Below are positions 52,401 to 61,095 of a stretch of DNA of 64,000 nt, in pieces. The stretch is from Thaumarchaeota archaeon CSP1-1 (GTDB lineage Archaea; Thermoproteota; Nitrososphaeria; Nitrososphaerales; Nitrosopumilaceae). The stretch is from assembly GCA_001443365.1 (NCBI GenBank), contig LDXL01000001.1:1-64000 (forward strand). The letters run 5' to 3'. The notes under the pieces are model-generated. The model was not told the DNA's origin, made no database searches, and saw nothing but the letters and a program-made list of their open reading frames with translations. A program made the position numbers and the translations under genes. Each line of letters starts with the position of its first letter. Position 1 is the stretch's first letter.

Positions 52401-54572
52401 CTAATTATCTGGGCAACCGTCCTGATCTCTATCCCCATCATAGTCTTCTGGAGATAAGATACAGGAATCCTCATCATCGATTATTCCATCTTGATCCTGA
52501 TCGTGGATTTGGCGTGCTTGATCTGGAATTTGATCAGGGCATCCATCTAGATCTTTATACTTATTCCAGGTTTCAGGTTCTGCTACACATTGGTCTTTTG
52601 AATCAGGGTATCCATCTTTATCTACATCTGATGTTGCTGGGCCAGAACTTGGTGGAGGAATAATATCAGGACATCCATCGTGGTCTAGATAACCATTTCT
52701 GGTTTCAGGAATTGATGGACATTGATCTTTAGTATCAAAGATTCCATCACCGTCAAGGTCATTGGTTGTAAATTCTACACCTTTTCCACCTGGTGGTGAA
52801 TCAGAACAACCGTCATCGTCTTGATACTTGTTATAATTTTCACGTACATCTGGACATGCATCTATTGCATCAGGTAAACCATCACGATCAGTGTCTCTTA
52901 ATGGAATGTAATCATCAGGACATCCATCTAGGTCTAAAACTCCATTAAATGTTTCAGGTTGACTTGGACATGAATCTATTCTGTCAGGAATTCCATCTCC
53001 GTCTCTATCTGGAGCGCCTTGAGATATGCCACCTGCAGAATCAGGACAGCCATCATCGTCTTGGAATTTGTTATAGGTTTCGGCGATATATGGACAAACA
53101 TCAATTAGGTCAGGAATTCCATCATAGTCTCTATCTCCACTGGATTCTAATTCAGCAAAGTCTGGACATCCATCGTCATCTTCAAATTTGTTATATCTTT
53201 CACGTTCGGTCGGACATTGATCTTCAGTATCATAAATTCCATCAAAGTGAGAAACTACACGAGCCCCAGTACTTTCTGCACCTGTTACATCAGGACATCC
53301 ATCCCAATCTAAATAATTGTTAAATGTTTCACGCTCGCTTATGCATTGATCCCATCTGTCTTCAATTCCATCACCGTCAGAATCAGGAAATGAAAAAAGT
53401 GATGAAGTGCTAGTAACTAAATCAGGACAACCATCTGTGTCTTGATATTGATTGTAAGTTTCACGTACATCTGGACACTCATCATTTGAATCTGGAATTC
53501 CATCTCTGTCAGTGTCAATTAGATTTGTAAATTTATCAGGACAGCCATCATTATCATAATAATTATTGAGGGTTTCAGGTTGACTTGGACATGAATCAAT
53601 TCCATCTGGGATTCCATCACCGTCAGAGTCTGGAGTGCCTTTAGCTGCGCCACCTGCAGAATCAGGACAGCCATCATCGTCTTGGAATTTGTTATAGTTT
53701 TCTGGAACTATTGGGCAGTTATCATTGGAATCAATTATTCCATCATAATCAGAATCTGCAATAGAACCACCAGGAGCTACATCTGGACAACCATCTGCAT
53801 CATTGTACTTGTTCCTAGTTTCGCGGTCAGTTGGACACAAGTCTTCTCCATCATAAATTCCATCAAAGTCAGAATCTACAGGAGACCCAGTACTTTCTGC
53901 ACCTGGTACATCAGGACATCCATCCCAATCTAAATAATTGTTAAATGTTTCACGCTCGCTTATGCATTGATCCCATCTGTCTTCAATTCCATCACCGTCA
54001 GAATCAGGAAATGAAAAAAGTGATGAAGTGCTAGTAACTAAATCAGGACAACCATCTGTGTCTTGATATTGATTGTAAGTTTCACGTACATCTGGACACT
54101 CATCATTTGAATCTGGAATTCCATCTCTGTCAGTGTCAATTAGATTTGTAAATTTATCAGGACAGCCATCTAGGTCTAAAATTCCATTAAATGTTTCAGG
54201 TTGACTTGGACATGAATCTATTCTGTCAGGAATTCCATCTCCGTCTCTATCTGGAGCGCCTTGAGATACACCGCCTGCAGAATCAGGACAGCCATCATCG
54301 TCTCGATATTGATTGTAGATTTCAGGAACATTAGGACAAAAATCGTCATGATCTTGTATACCGTCCTGATCCTGATCATGATAAATCTCATGCTCAGAGG
54401 GACATCCATCGACTTCATCCTCAAAGTCCTCAGGTAAATTTGGGCAGTAATCTACATTATCAGGTATACTGTCATTATCCTTATCCGTAACACCGTTGTC
54501 AGAGTAGGCTGGAATACTACCAATGGTTGTAGTTAAGAGCAGTAAAAACCCTAACAGAATTTTTTTCCTCAT
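52401..54572 (-). CDS. Thrombospondin type 3 repeat surface protein, longer paralogue
   Basis: This 723-residue secreted protein has a signal peptide (residues 1-24) and about seventeen type 3 calcium repeats of the same kind as the next gene downstream. One unit reads DGCSDS rather than DGCPDS, a small lapse of the consensus. It contains two copies of a 265-base block in a 621-base tandem unit. The two genes are separated by 145 bases and share some identical nucleotide stretches, so recombination between them is likely. A cell-surface role is inferred. Confidence 0.9.
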   Translation of the reverse strand: MRKKILLGFLLLLTTTIGSIPAYSDNGVTDKDNDSIPDNVDYCPNLPEDFEDEVDGCPSEHEIYHDQDQDGIQDHDDFCPNVPEIYNQYRDDDGCPDSAGGVSQGAPDRDGDGIPDRIDSCPSQPETFNGILDLDGCPDKFTNLIDTDRDGIPDSNDECPDVRETYNQYQDTDGCPDLVTSTSSLFSFPDSDGDGIEDRWDQCISERETFNNYLDWDGCPDVPGAESTGSPVDSDFDGIYDGEDLCPTDRETRNKYNDADGCPDVAPGGSIADSDYDGIIDSNDNCPIVPENYNKFQDDDGCPDSAGGAAKGTPDSDGDGIPDGIDSCPSQPETLNNYYDNDGCPDKFTNLIDTDRDGIPDSNDECPDVRETYNQYQDTDGCPDLVTSTSSLFSFPDSDGDGIEDRWDQCISERETFNNYLDWDGCPDVTGAESTGARVVSHFDGIYDTEDQCPTERERYNKFEDDDGCPDFAELESSGDRDYDGIPDLIDVCPYIAETYNKFQDDDGCPDSAGGISQGAPDRDGDGIPDRIDSCPSQPETFNGVLDLDGCPDDYIPLRDTDRDGLPDAIDACPDVRENYNKYQDDDGCSDSPPGGKGVEFTTNDLDGDGIFDTKDQCPSIPETRNGYLDHDGCPDIIPPPSSGPATSDVDKDGYPDSKDQCVAEPETWNKYKDLDGCPDQIPDQARQIHDQDQDGIIDDEDSCILSPEDYDGDRDQDGCPDN
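53230..54170 (-). repeat. 621-base tandem duplication inside the longer TSP3 gene
   Basis: The segment 53286-53549 matches 53907-54170 with no mismatch I can see. The similarity continues upstream to about 53230/53851 with several differences. The spacing of 621 bases is a multiple of three, so the duplication keeps frame. Confidence 0.8.
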
Positions 54573-54718
54573 TTTTCCCTTAAATTACCCAATTCTCAGG
54601 CGGTTAATAAGGCATACGGATATTGTCTAATTGATAACTTGGAAAATTTTTGTTAAAATATCCTTAAAGATCAAATTCGTTCCAGTCATTTCCTCTTTAC
54701 GATCATTCTCAATTAAAG

Positions 54719-55396
54719 TCAAATAATATGGATTATAGTACTTGAACCTCTCCTATCCATTTCTTGACCGTTTTCCATTTCAGAAACAATTACAGTAAAC
54801 GAAATAACATCTCGTTGTTTGCAATCTTCTGCGTTTAGCTTCAAATGAATATCCATTAAATCAAACTCATCGTTGGGCAGATTAGATTCATCAAAAAAAG
54901 CCTTGCCTGTTGATTCAATTCTAAATCGTTGCTCTTTGTGATGAAATCCTAGCTTTGTTTTCCTACTATTACGTCCAGATGCTTTTACATTAACGTCTAT
55001 TATGCTAGGTTTTGCCACAGTATACTCGGATTTTGAATTAACAAACACACCAATTTGAAATGGTTTTCCTGCAGTTGCCTCTGCCATTTTTTGTACACCA
55101 TCATTCATTACTACATCTACACCTTTGATTGATTGAGATATTTTAGCAATCCAATCATTGGTTCGCTCTACTATGGCAGCAATTTCTGCCCTTCTTTTTT
55201 TGTCTTCATCTGGTGGAAGTTTATAGTAATCAACCCATTCAAGATAATCCCCAGAAATGTCTTTGATAAACGCCATGCAGGTTACTTTGTAATCCTCAAC
55301 ACTGCTTGCCCGTTCTGAGCTTTCATCAGAACGTAAGTTATCAAAATCCATTGGCAATGCCATACTTCTCAAAGATAACACATGTACAAAAATCAA
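54719..55396 (-). CDS. Hypothetical protein
   Basis: This 225-residue soluble protein has an N-terminal helical part (MDFDNLRSDESSERASSVEDYKVT...IAAIVERTNDWIAKISQSIKGVD) and a C-terminal beta-rich half, with FTVIVSEMENGQEMDRRGSSTIIHII at the end. No family is recognised. The N-terminus is uncertain, and an ATG at MALPMDFDNL about 33 bases in may be the true start. It faces the next gene divergently across 32 bases. Confidence 0.55.
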   Translation of the reverse strand: MIFVHVLSLRSMALPMDFDNLRSDESSERASSVEDYKVTCMAFIKDISGDYLEWVDYYKLPPDEDKKRRAEIAAIVERTNDWIAKISQSIKGVDVVMNDGVQKMAEATAGKPFQIGVFVNSKSEYTVAKPSIIDVNVKASGRNSRKTKLGFHHKEQRFRIESTGKAFFDESNLPNDEFDLMDIHLKLNAEDCKQRDVISFTVIVSEMENGQEMDRRGSSTIIHII

Positions 55397-55428
55397 TCTA
55401 GATTTTCATTGCAAACAGACAGGTATCA

Positions 55429-55962
55429 ATGAATATATCTGAGATTTTACATTTTTTTGATATGAGCTTTGCGGTAATTACGAAGGATCTTCAAAAAGAA
55501 TTAAAATCAAATCTTCCACAATTTCGATTTCTTTTAAAAAAAAGTGAGGCAACAGCTTACTCAAAAATTACAGAAGTAGGTTTTGAAGTAGGTAGAAAAT
55601 ACAATATTAAACTGATAGTAAATTTTCCTCATCGTGGAAAAATCAATGATTTTGATTCGTATGGAACTCAAGACCTTAGCATAATTGTTGATCAGACAAA
55701 AACAAACTTTCCAATTCAACGAAGTATAATTAAAGCAAAGGCAAAAGAAATGTTTGGTGATGTCAAAGCTGAGGATGCATATATGTATGAAGGAAAAGAA
55801 GGAGTTAAGATCTTTTTTGAAAAAGGCAGAATCGATATTCTTCCTCATTCTCTACATATATGGTGTAAATTTTCTGAAAAAGTAACAGAATATTGTAATT
55901 GGTTATTAGAAAACGTATATCAATTAAAAAAAGATGTTTCATCTGTACCAAATAGCAAATAA
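55429..55962 (+). CDS. Hypothetical protein
   Basis: This 177-residue soluble alpha/beta protein contains LIVNFPHRGKINDFDSYGTQDL and RGKINDFDS, then KIFFEKGRIDILPHSLHIWCKFSEKVTEYCNWLLENVYQ. No family is recognised. ATG 55462 (MSFAVITKDLQ) is an equally good start. A metal or nucleotide site cannot be read. It ends 8 bases from the convergent TPR gene. Confidence 0.55.
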   Translation: MNISEILHFFDMSFAVITKDLQKELKSNLPQFRFLLKKSEATAYSKITEVGFEVGRKYNIKLIVNFPHRGKINDFDSYGTQDLSIIVDQTKTNFPIQRSIIKAKAKEMFGDVKAEDAYMYEGKEGVKIFFEKGRIDILPHSLHIWCKFSEKVTEYCNWLLENVYQLKKDVSSVPNSK

Positions 55963-55970
55963 ATTATTAA

Positions 55971-56330
55971 TTAAATATTTTTTAATTGTTCTAATATTTG
56001 ATAAGCTTCCATATTTTCAGGTTCAATGTCAAGGATTTTCTTGCAACAATTAATTGCAGTTTCGTATTCTTTTAAAAAAACATGAACGTTGGCCTTTAAA
56101 AGAAGTGTTTCTGAATCGAATTTGTAAATTTCTAAAACCCTATCAAAATAATTTAGTGCAGATTTTGCATCTTTTAAAATATAGAAAATACTTCCCATTA
56201 TGAAAAGAAGATCTGCATCATTAGGATTTTTATTTTCTAAATTTTTTCCAAATTCTACTGCTTCTTTGTATTCACCTTCTTTTACAAGTTTTCGGAGTTT
56301 ACGTTTGGGATAATTAAATAACCTAACCAA
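55971..56330 (-). CDS. TPR-repeat protein
   Basis: This 119-residue protein is built from about three tetratricopeptide repeats (EYKEAVEFGKNLENKNPNDADLLFIMGSIFYILKDAKSALNYFDRVLEIY, then YETAINCCKKILDIEPENMEAYQILEQL), with the A8, G/A and P32 positions typical of TPRs. It should be a protein-binding scaffold. Its partner is unknown. The N-terminal basic FNYPKRKLRKLVK may contact the membrane or nucleic acid. Confidence 0.8.
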   Translation of the reverse strand: MVRLFNYPKRKLRKLVKEGEYKEAVEFGKNLENKNPNDADLLFIMGSIFYILKDAKSALNYFDRVLEIYKFDSETLLLKANVHVFLKEYETAINCCKKILDIEPENMEAYQILEQLKNI

Positions 56331-56370
56331 TTTTTACCACTGTATTTTTTCGGATTCTAGTTTGAAGATT

Positions 56371-57828
56371 TTATCCAATCTTCATTATTCCGTTTTTAAT
56401 TAAATATTGAATTCCCTGAACAAAGTCATTATCAGAGATTTGACCACTAGCCCACCAACCAGCATTATTTTTTATCCATGATGGTATTTCATCTGAGCCA
56501 GTACCTGAACCAGGTGTAGTAGCTGGAATTTTCATTATTCCTTGATTAATTAGGTATTGTATTCCCAAGACAAAGTCAGAGTCTTCAATCTGATCATTTG
56601 CCCACCAACCAGCACTATTTTTTATCCAATTTGGAATATTGAGACTGGGTCCAGGTGGTAGAGTTATCTTTCCCCCAATTGGAATATCAATTTGAAGAAA
56701 ATCTGGATTATCTGGAATAACATTTTGAGGGGCCAAACCATGAATCCAAATAACATAATGGGCGGTTCCAGGATTCTCTTTGACAATGGTTGATTTTAGT
56801 ACCTGACCAGATTCTGAGAATAAGAAATTGCGCCCTTCTTCCTTAGCTAATGATCTTAAAGGAGGGAAAGTCAGTTTTTCATCAACTACAAATATGTCAT
56901 ATTGGACTTGGTTAAGAAATTCAGTTTCATGAAATTTATTCTTAAACTCTATGAACCATTCTATTTCACAGCCAGTTGCAGGGTCTGGGGGACCATATCT
57001 GAGGTCAATTAGATATTTGCCATCTTTTGTACTGCGTTTAATGTCTACTAAATCATAATGTTGGGGACATCCAGCCACAACTTGCTCTTGGGTAGTAGCA
57101 ACTACACTAGTAAATGGGTTGGAATTGACATTTTCTTTATAATCTAATAGCTCAAAGCGATATTCTTGTGGAGCTTTTCCTGTAGAAACCTGAGTCCATG
57201 TATTAGCTTTTACAGGAAATGGAAAATCATCCACAACCCAAACTTTACTTACTAAACCACCAGTTTTCCATTGAATACGTACTGTGTCATAGGTACCAGC
57301 TGGAACTGAGACGGTCTCCAATGCTGTAGGGATTATTTGTTCGCCCCCAATGTTTGCAATTTTTCCCCAAGACGGTGCAGAAAAAGATTTCTCACCTGAA
57401 GTATCTGACCCAGTATTTTTAGTCGCATACGCAGATAACCAAACTACAGAGGATTTGAAGGCACCCCTATAGACACTTAATTCGCTACTACCACCACTTG
57501 GTTCAGGAGCAATTTTTCCAAGCTCTATGTTACCTTTCACAATTTTGTTTCCATCATAAACCACGGCCTGAGCAAGCCACTTGTCTTCAGTACCTACTTT
57601 GATTGTTCCTTCAATCCATAATTGCATTTCAAATTCACTACATTCTTTGTAATCAACATGACAAATTTCATATTCAAAATAATCTCCTGGTTTTAATCCC
57701 TCACCAACATACCAAGTTCCTGGATGATTCACTCCTCCACCTTGATATTGTGCTAACGCTAAAGGCATGGAAACCGAGCCAGAAAATAATACAACTATCA
57801 GTGAAAGAGTTAGTAGTAATGCCTTCAA
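56371..57828 (-). CDS. Secreted protein with two C-terminal WIKNxAGWW repeats
   Basis: This 485-residue secreted protein has a signal peptide (ALLLTLSLIVVLFSGSVSM at residues 3-21) and a large beta-rich ectodomain. It ends in two roughly 37-residue repeats that read WIKNSAGWWANDQIEDSDFV and WIKNNAGWWASGQISDNDFV, each followed by GIQYLI. I know these repeats from many secreted thaumarchaeal proteins; they may be a wall- or ligand-binding module (inference). No enzyme motif is visible. The start follows an AT-rich leader. Confidence 0.82.
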   Translation of the reverse strand: MKALLLTLSLIVVLFSGSVSMPLALAQYQGGGVNHPGTWYVGEGLKPGDYFEYEICHVDYKECSEFEMQLWIEGTIKVGTEDKWLAQAVVYDGNKIVKGNIELGKIAPEPSGGSSELSVYRGAFKSSVVWLSAYATKNTGSDTSGEKSFSAPSWGKIANIGGEQIIPTALETVSVPAGTYDTVRIQWKTGGLVSKVWVVDDFPFPVKANTWTQVSTGKAPQEYRFELLDYKENVNSNPFTSVVATTQEQVVAGCPQHYDLVDIKRSTKDGKYLIDLRYGPPDPATGCEIEWFIEFKNKFHETEFLNQVQYDIFVVDEKLTFPPLRSLAKEEGRNFLFSESGQVLKSTIVKENPGTAHYVIWIHGLAPQNVIPDNPDFLQIDIPIGGKITLPPGPSLNIPNWIKNSAGWWANDQIEDSDFVLGIQYLINQGIMKIPATTPGSGTGSDEIPSWIKNNAGWWASGQISDNDFVQGIQYLIKNGIMKIG

Positions 57829-57907
57829 GTATTATTGTTTAGGTTGTTCCTCGTTTAAAAGTTGTTCAAATAAGCAAATATACAGGCATGGTTTTTGATT
57901 TATAGAA

Positions 57908-58072
57908 ATGTGCGAATGTGGAAAAATTCATCTTTTTGAGGTGGAGTTTAAGCTAGCAGGGATGACTGTAGTTCCAACTCACAAAAATTGTGGTGACCCA
58001 TTGAATGAAAAACAGGCAGACAATTTTCAAAAAGACCTAGTCAAATCCTGGGGATTTGACGAAGAAGAATAG
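57908..58072 (+). CDS. Small metal-binding-like protein (54 aa)
   Basis: ATG 57908 opens a 54-residue frame, MCECGKIHLFEVEFKLAGMT then VVPTHKNCGDPLNEKQADNF and DLVKSWGFDEEE. The CxCG start, the His and the NCG could form a zinc or other metal site. It lies in the 480-base gap upstream of a Cys-rich gene on the other strand, with the two ends meeting convergently 41 bases apart. Confidence 0.5.
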   Translation: MCECGKIHLFEVEFKLAGMTVVPTHKNCGDPLNEKQADNFQKDLVKSWGFDEEE

Positions 58073-58112
58073 TATTAGGAATTTTAAAAAATAAAAGAAA
58101 AGATTGTTTTTT

Positions 58113-58256
58113 TTATAATTGTGATACAGCCTCTTTACAGACGTCTGTTTTACATCTGCAATCTTGGCTACAAATACAATGACCCTGCATTGCACAATCA
58201 CATTGGAAATCAGGATCGCCGGATTCAGCTTCGCATCCACATGCTTGATCTACCAT
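58113..58256 (-). CDS. Cysteine-rich, metallothionein-like mini-protein (47 aa)
   Basis: ATG at 58256 gives a 47-residue protein containing nine cysteines, eight of them in four C-x-C pairs: CGC, CDC, CIC and CRC, then a single C in VCKE. This CxC pattern is the hallmark of metallothioneins and related metal-binding peptides. It has no membrane segment or signal peptide and is likely cytoplasmic. The copper-related genes begin 1.2 kb downstream, so a metal-buffering role is attractive but is inference. It could instead hold a zinc or Fe-S cluster. Confidence 0.6.
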   Translation of the reverse strand: MVDQACGCEAESGDPDFQCDCAMQGHCICSQDCRCKTDVCKEAVSQL

Positions 58257-58313
58257 ATACTTGATAGCATATTCCCAGTTTTAAAAGTTTATCAAAAAAT
58301 ACGAACGGAAGAA

Positions 58314-59195
58314 TCAACCATTTAGGATTGAAAGTAAATCATTTGTAGTTTTATGAAGAAGGCTTGATTGTAGTTCAAGTTTAGTCATATCATTTTCCAC
58401 ATCAAATGCTACCTTCAATACATGAATTAATTCTGGTTTTCTGTGAAGAGTGTCTTTTATTTTGATAAAGTTGTTTCTGTTAATATAACCCAAATAAAAG
58501 TAGCAATCAGAGATTAGAGAGTTTTTCACAAAATAATCATGTTTTTTTTGAATTATTTTTGAATGTCCATTATCTTCAACCATATCTGAAAAGCCCATTG
58601 TTGATTTGCACATTCGTAGAAGTTGAGAAGGCGTGGCACGTTCAATACCTATAGACTCGTTAACTTGAGAAAATTTTTCGTTAATTTTGTTTTTTTCAAA
58701 TGATCTAATCTGTTCTAACATGTGTGAAGGACTAGGTCGTTTATGATTTGCCAACACTATTGCATCTGCAATATAGTATGCAGCACATTTTAACCACGAG
58801 GAAGCAAATGGATCAGAGTTTTTGATGCAATCTTTAGTTTTTGTTACGCAAACTGCTGCATCAACTAGGCAACTTTTTGAATACGCATTGAAAAATTTTT
58901 CTCTCTTGGCTGAAATTTGAGAAAGAAAAATTCTGAGTTCCCATTTTTCATCCCAGATTATTTGCATATTGCTATACTGTATTAGAACATCTGGATTGGT
59001 TTCTTTTAAGGAACCATGATGTATTCTTACTGTTTCATTATCAAAATCAATTATAGAGTCATTTTCATTTTTATCATCGAAAACTGTTATGTCATATTCA
59101 CAACAATCAAAACTTTTTTCGTTATTTCTACATCCACCCAATGCTACTGGAAAATCAGTTAGAGAAAGTTTTTCTAATAATTTTTTTATGTTCAT
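58314..59195 (-). CDS. Hypothetical protein, possibly nucleotidyltransferase-like
   Basis: This 293-residue soluble protein begins with LSLTDFPVALGGCRNNEKSFDCCEYDITVFDD. The G-G-x-R and Y-D-I-T-V-F-D spacing faintly recalls the G-S and D-x-D motif of nucleotidyltransferases, followed by a largely helical rest. The motif is imperfect, so I do not assign activity. No known family is recognised. It diverges from the tRNA-Glu gene. Confidence 0.5.
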   Translation of the reverse strand: MNIKKLLEKLSLTDFPVALGGCRNNEKSFDCCEYDITVFDDKNENDSIIDFDNETVRIHHGSLKETNPDVLIQYSNMQIIWDEKWELRIFLSQISAKREKFFNAYSKSCLVDAAVCVTKTKDCIKNSDPFASSWLKCAAYYIADAIVLANHKRPSPSHMLEQIRSFEKNKINEKFSQVNESIGIERATPSQLLRMCKSTMGFSDMVEDNGHSKIIQKKHDYFVKNSLISDCYFYLGYINRNNFIKIKDTLHRKPELIHVLKVAFDVENDMTKLELQSSLLHKTTNDLLSILNG

Positions 59196-59305
59196 AATGA
59201 AACTAGTGGTTAAATTTTCTATAAAGTATCCAACTGAGATAGTTTTACCAAAGTATGTAATTCAAAACATTCCTTTAAATTGCGATTTGTTTTGGTTTTT
59301 ACCGA

Positions 59306-59381
59306 GCTCCTGTGGTGTAGTCCGGCTAAGCATACTGCCCTCTCAAGGCAGTGATCTCGGGTTCAAATCCCGACGGGAGCA
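59306..59381 (+). tRNA. tRNA-Glu(CTC)
   Basis: A standard cloverleaf: acceptor GCTCCTG pairs with CGGGAGC. The anticodon stem CTGCC/GGCAG encloses the loop CTCTCAA with anticodon CTC, which reads GAG. The T arm TCGGG-TTCAAAT-CCCGA is complete, and the discriminator is A at 59381. No intron. The CCA end is not encoded. HemA at 22745 uses glutamyl-tRNA, but the link is only functional. Confidence 0.95.
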
Positions 59382-59391
59382 TTTTATTTTT
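59382..59391 (+). terminator. T-rich terminator after tRNA-Glu
   Basis: TTTTATTTTT starts immediately after the tRNA 3' end, the usual oligo-T termination signal of archaeal RNA polymerase for a short transcript. Confidence 0.5.
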
Positions 59392-59470
59392 GGGGTAGAG
59401 ACAAGACTTTGTGATTTGATTATAAACGAAAATTATAATGAAAGACAAAACGAAATTGGTTCTGAGTATT

Positions 59471-60388
59471 CTATAGCCCTTTATTGGTTCCTATTATGTC
59501 CCAACTCTTGGTATCGTCTTTGCTTCTGTAGATTTCTTGATAACCATCCGGAGAATAGCCTGCCACATAGATTATTTTGTTTTGTGTGTCTACTGCGATA
59601 CTGGTTATGGTTAGGTCTGGATCACTTAGGTTTTCCCAACTCTTTCCAAAATCTGAAGATCTTGAAAGACCAAACTGATTTGATGCATACAGAGTTTGGT
59701 TTTCATCAAATGTTAGCGTAAGTATGGTAATTCCTTTGTATTCATCAAGCAGAGTCCAGCTTTTAGCACCATCACTTGACTGAAATATTCCCTTTCCAGT
59801 ACCAGCAAACACTAGCTGAGAATCAATTGGAGATATTGCAAGAGCTGAAATATAGTCTGGGTATTGTAATGTTTCCCATATCTTGCCAGCATCCACAGTC
59901 TTGAACAAGCCACGACCAGCACTATCAAATCCTATGATTGTGTTAGGATCGCTTTTGCTTACTGACATTGCATGAAAATCCACTGGAGGTTCTAAAACTT
60001 TGGAAACACTTTCCCAGCTTTGTCCACCATCAATACTTTTTATCAAACCAGTATTTCCACCTGATGAGGGATGACCACTTGCATAAAGTGGAATGCCTAC
60101 AGTTGTGGGTGCATTAAATGCCATATAGTCAGCTCGCACAATATCTACTTTGAATGGGGGATTGCCGTCATGGCTGTGATAAAAATCACCATGTGTTGCG
60201 ATATACAAAATGGTACGGTCAACAGGATCAATTCCCAATCCATGTATGTGTCTCCAGTCAGCTGTTCTAGAAAAAGTGTGAGGAGATAAGGATTGGAGCT
60301 CAATACCATATTGTACACTAATTACAGCAATAATTGCAGATATCCCCACTGCCATTGAAATGAGTTTTTTATCACTTGGTAATTTCAT
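59471..60388 (-). CDS. BNR/sialidase-like beta-propeller (F510_1955-like)
   Basis: This protein of about 305 residues has an N-terminal membrane anchor or signal (LISMAVGISAIIAVISVQYG) and a seven-blade-type propeller made of BNR/Asp-box repeats (SxDxGxxW, for example SIDGGQSWES and SSDGAKSWTL). The start RHIHGLGIDPVDRTILYIATHGDFYHS recalls the F510_1955 glycosylhydrolase-like family often found near copper and mercury genes. The ATG at 60388 is preferred over one seven residues earlier because of a TATA near 60425-60436 and a short leader. A catalytic function is not evident. Confidence 0.75.
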   Translation of the reverse strand: MKLPSDKKLISMAVGISAIIAVISVQYGIELQSLSPHTFSRTADWRHIHGLGIDPVDRTILYIATHGDFYHSHDGNPPFKVDIVRADYMAFNAPTTVGIPLYASGHPSSGGNTGLIKSIDGGQSWESVSKVLEPPVDFHAMSVSKSDPNTIIGFDSAGRGLFKTVDAGKIWETLQYPDYISALAISPIDSQLVFAGTGKGIFQSSDGAKSWTLLDEYKGITILTLTFDENQTLYASNQFGLSRSSDFGKSWENLSDPDLTITSIAVDTQNKIIYVAGYSPDGYQEIYRSKDDTKSWDIIGTNKGL

Positions 60389-60462
60389 TTTCCAACACCT
60401 ATTAATCACGTTGCAATCTTACGCTAATAGTATATGCTCCTTTTTCCAAATTTGTTCCAAAA

Positions 60463-60538
60463 TTGTAAAATATCATATCCGATTTTTAATTTACAAAATT
60501 CCTTTTGGTATTAAAGGCTAGTACTTTACAATTGTAAA
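60463..60538. promoter_or_regulatory. TACANNTGTA palindrome and half-sites between divergent metal genes
   Basis: The perfect 14-base palindrome TTTACAATTGTAAA occupies 60525-60538, just upstream of the TATA-like GATATATCT of the plus-strand gene. It contains TACAATTGTA, identical to the TACANNTGTA consensus of bacterial CopY/BlaI-type repressor boxes. Extra half-sites TTGTAAA (60463-60469) and TTTACAA (60490-60496) lie upstream toward the other gene. Confidence 0.55.
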
Positions 60539-60575
60539 ATACTGGATTGATATATCTAAGAATCAAAACAATAAT

Positions 60576-61079
60576 GTGAATACAATTGCTTTAGTTGCGT
60601 TAGTGATACTACCATTTTTTTCATTAGGTCAAGTATTTGGCAACACTCCTTTTTTGGCAGAACCAGTATCTTTGAATGTTATTCAATATCAAATGATGGG
60701 TAGTAGGATGCAAAGTAATATGATGTGTTCTATGATGAGCCAGATTCCCGAGGATGTGATGATAAAAGTTACATCCCCACAAGTTATAGGAATCGATAAA
60801 AATGCTCATATCACCATAATAGTTCTCGATAAAACAACAGCAGAACCTCTTGTAAATTCTAGAATCATAGTTGGTATTGAAAGAGGTGCTCCAATGACCA
60901 CCATGGATATGATTGGACCAATGTTTTTAGCTGAGGAGCAAGGTGATGGCAAGTATAAGATTAATTTTATACTAGATGAGAAAGGATACTACACTCTACA
61001 TACTCATGTCATCCCAGAAGGTAAATCAATGCACTCTATGATGGAAAATCATTTAGATATTGGACTTATAGCAAAGTGA
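60576..61079 (+). CDS. Secreted methionine-rich protein
   Basis: This 167-residue secreted protein has a signal peptide (NTIALVALVILPFFSLGQVFG) and a Met-rich region YQMMGSRMQSNMMCSMMSQI, then an immunoglobulin-like beta domain that carries further Met and His near the end (HTHVIPEGKSMHSMMENHLDI). Clustered Met and His suggest copper binding outside the membrane. GTG at 60576 is the start, with a TATA-like GATATATCT about 24 bases upstream. It is co-transcribed with the DsbA-like gene 16 bases downstream. Confidence 0.72.
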   Translation: MNTIALVALVILPFFSLGQVFGNTPFLAEPVSLNVIQYQMMGSRMQSNMMCSMMSQIPEDVMIKVTSPQVIGIDKNAHITIIVLDKTTAEPLVNSRIIVGIERGAPMTTMDMIGPMFLAEEQGDGKYKINFILDEKGYYTLHTHVIPEGKSMHSMMENHLDIGLIAK

Positions 61080-61095
61080 AAATAGGTGTATTAGA

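Noticed and set aside
50519-54572. CRISPR-like or satellite array in the repeat-rich TSP3 genes
   Set aside because: The repeats are in frame, of coding composition and not separated by unique spacers; they encode calcium repeats.
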